NCBI GenBank assembly: GCA_019456145.1
Contig: VRUL01000006.1
Span: 1 to 64,000 of the forward strand
Source of the DNA: Planctomycetota bacterium
GTDB lineage: Bacteria > Planctomycetota > Phycisphaerae > Sedimentisphaerales > Anaerobacaceae
DNA length: 64,000 bases
Reading direction: 5' to 3'
Shown here piece after piece: positions 63,740 to 64,000 of the stretch. The notes beneath the pieces are model-generated. The model searched no databases. It was not told the DNA's origin and was given only the letters and a program-made list of their open reading frames with translations. Every line of letters starts with the position of its first letter. The stretch's first letter is position 1. Position numbers and translations under genes: made by a program.

Positions 63740-64000
63740 TTACATCGCCCCAGCCAATTGATTTTTCCGTATAAGCTTTTCCAGAACTGCAAGTCTACCA
63801 TTCAATTCCTGGTTCTGGTTTTTGAGCTGTTCTTTCAATGACTCATTTTCTGCTTTTAACTCTTTGATCGCCTCAACTAATACGGGCACGATACGGCTGT
63901 AACTAACGGAATAAAATCCTTCCTTGTCATCGCTTTGGTTGACGACCTCCGGCAAAACCTTTGCAACTTCCTGCGCGATGAAACCGACCTGTCTTTCTTC
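63740..64000 (-). CDS. C-terminal fragment of a third S74-type fibre protein (runs off the window)
   Basis: 87 codons open to the window end with no start inside. The end reads VGFIAQEVAKVLPEVVNQSDD, SVSYSRIVPVLVEAI, then a Leu/Glu heptad coil ending RKNQLAGAM. This matches the end of the S74 domain in the neighbouring gene (IAQEVEKVLPEIV). It is therefore the tail of a third, paralogous fibre gene that lies mostly beyond base 64000. Confidence 0.85.
   Translation of the reverse strand, partial: EERQVGFIAQEVAKVLPEVVNQSDDKEGFYSVSYSRIVPVLVEAIKELKAENESLKEQLKNQNQELNGRLAVLEKLIRKNQLAGAM

Overview
The window looks like chromosomal DNA from a member of the Planctomycetota, most likely the class Phycisphaerae. 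I infer this from the gene families, not from a marker gene: a formylglycine-type sulfatase, three twin-arginine Gfo/Idh/MocA oxidoreductases, a HEAT plus 3-keto-disaccharide hydrolase (DUF1080) protein, a PmoA/DUF6807 protein, exported PD40 propellers, SUMF1-type and CRTAC1/ASPIC proteins, and very large secreted beta-helix and tail-fibre-like proteins with dockerin-like Asp/Asn calcium loops. No rRNA, tRNA, CRISPR array or intact insertion sequence was seen.

Layout. (1) 0-8.3 kb, minus strand: a truncated-looking exported protein, a sulfatase, a spermidine-dehydrogenase-like flavoprotein, a HEAT/DUF1080 protein and a Gfo/Idh oxidoreductase. Two 110-bp direct repeats lie upstream of the flavoprotein and of the oxidoreductase. 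(2) 8.7-16.0 kb, plus strand: an NhaC Na+/H+ antiporter, then a catabolic operon of Gfo/Idh, an MttB-family methyltransferase homologue without a pyrrolysine codon, a PmoA/DUF6807 protein and another Gfo/Idh. (3) 16.1-19.2 kb: small membrane proteins, a STAS protein and an SppA-type lipoprotein peptidase. (4) 19.6-29.4 kb, plus strand: a seven-gene operon with three paralogous PD40 proteins, an exported ankyrin protein, a lipoprotein fusing a SUMF1-like domain to a histone-deacetylase-like domain, an MBOAT acyltransferase and an SGNH-like protein. This is the most unusual region, and I propose it edits acyl groups on an exported polymer. (5) 30.1-37.7 kb, minus strand: a YbjQ protein and a complete RNF complex (order apbE, small Cys-rich membrane protein, rnfC, D, G, E, A, B). 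It is divergent from a TIGR03960-type radical SAM gene across a palindromic -10 element. (6) 40.1-42.7 kb: a beta-helix surface protein ending in polyproline. (7) 42.9-49.8 kb, minus strand: an envelope and housekeeping cluster (BamD-like TPR, LptE-like, FtsH, DsbD, endonuclease III, LOG). (8) 50.1-64.0 kb: an ADP-ribosylglycohydrolase-like lipoprotein, then mostly minus-strand secreted proteins: a metzincin, three tail-fibre-like proteins with GIGTT repeats, a dockerin-like protein, and a TPR/CRTAC1 pair.

The RNF complex together with NhaC suggests ion-gradient energetics in an anaerobic or facultative polysaccharide degrader. The sulfatase, oxidoreductases and DUF1080 domain fit sulfated or modified glycan breakdown. 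Intergenic DNA carries several palindromic elements (29430-29511, 30852-31003, 23666-23832) that no gene explains. All functions are read from motifs and family resemblance; no database search was run.
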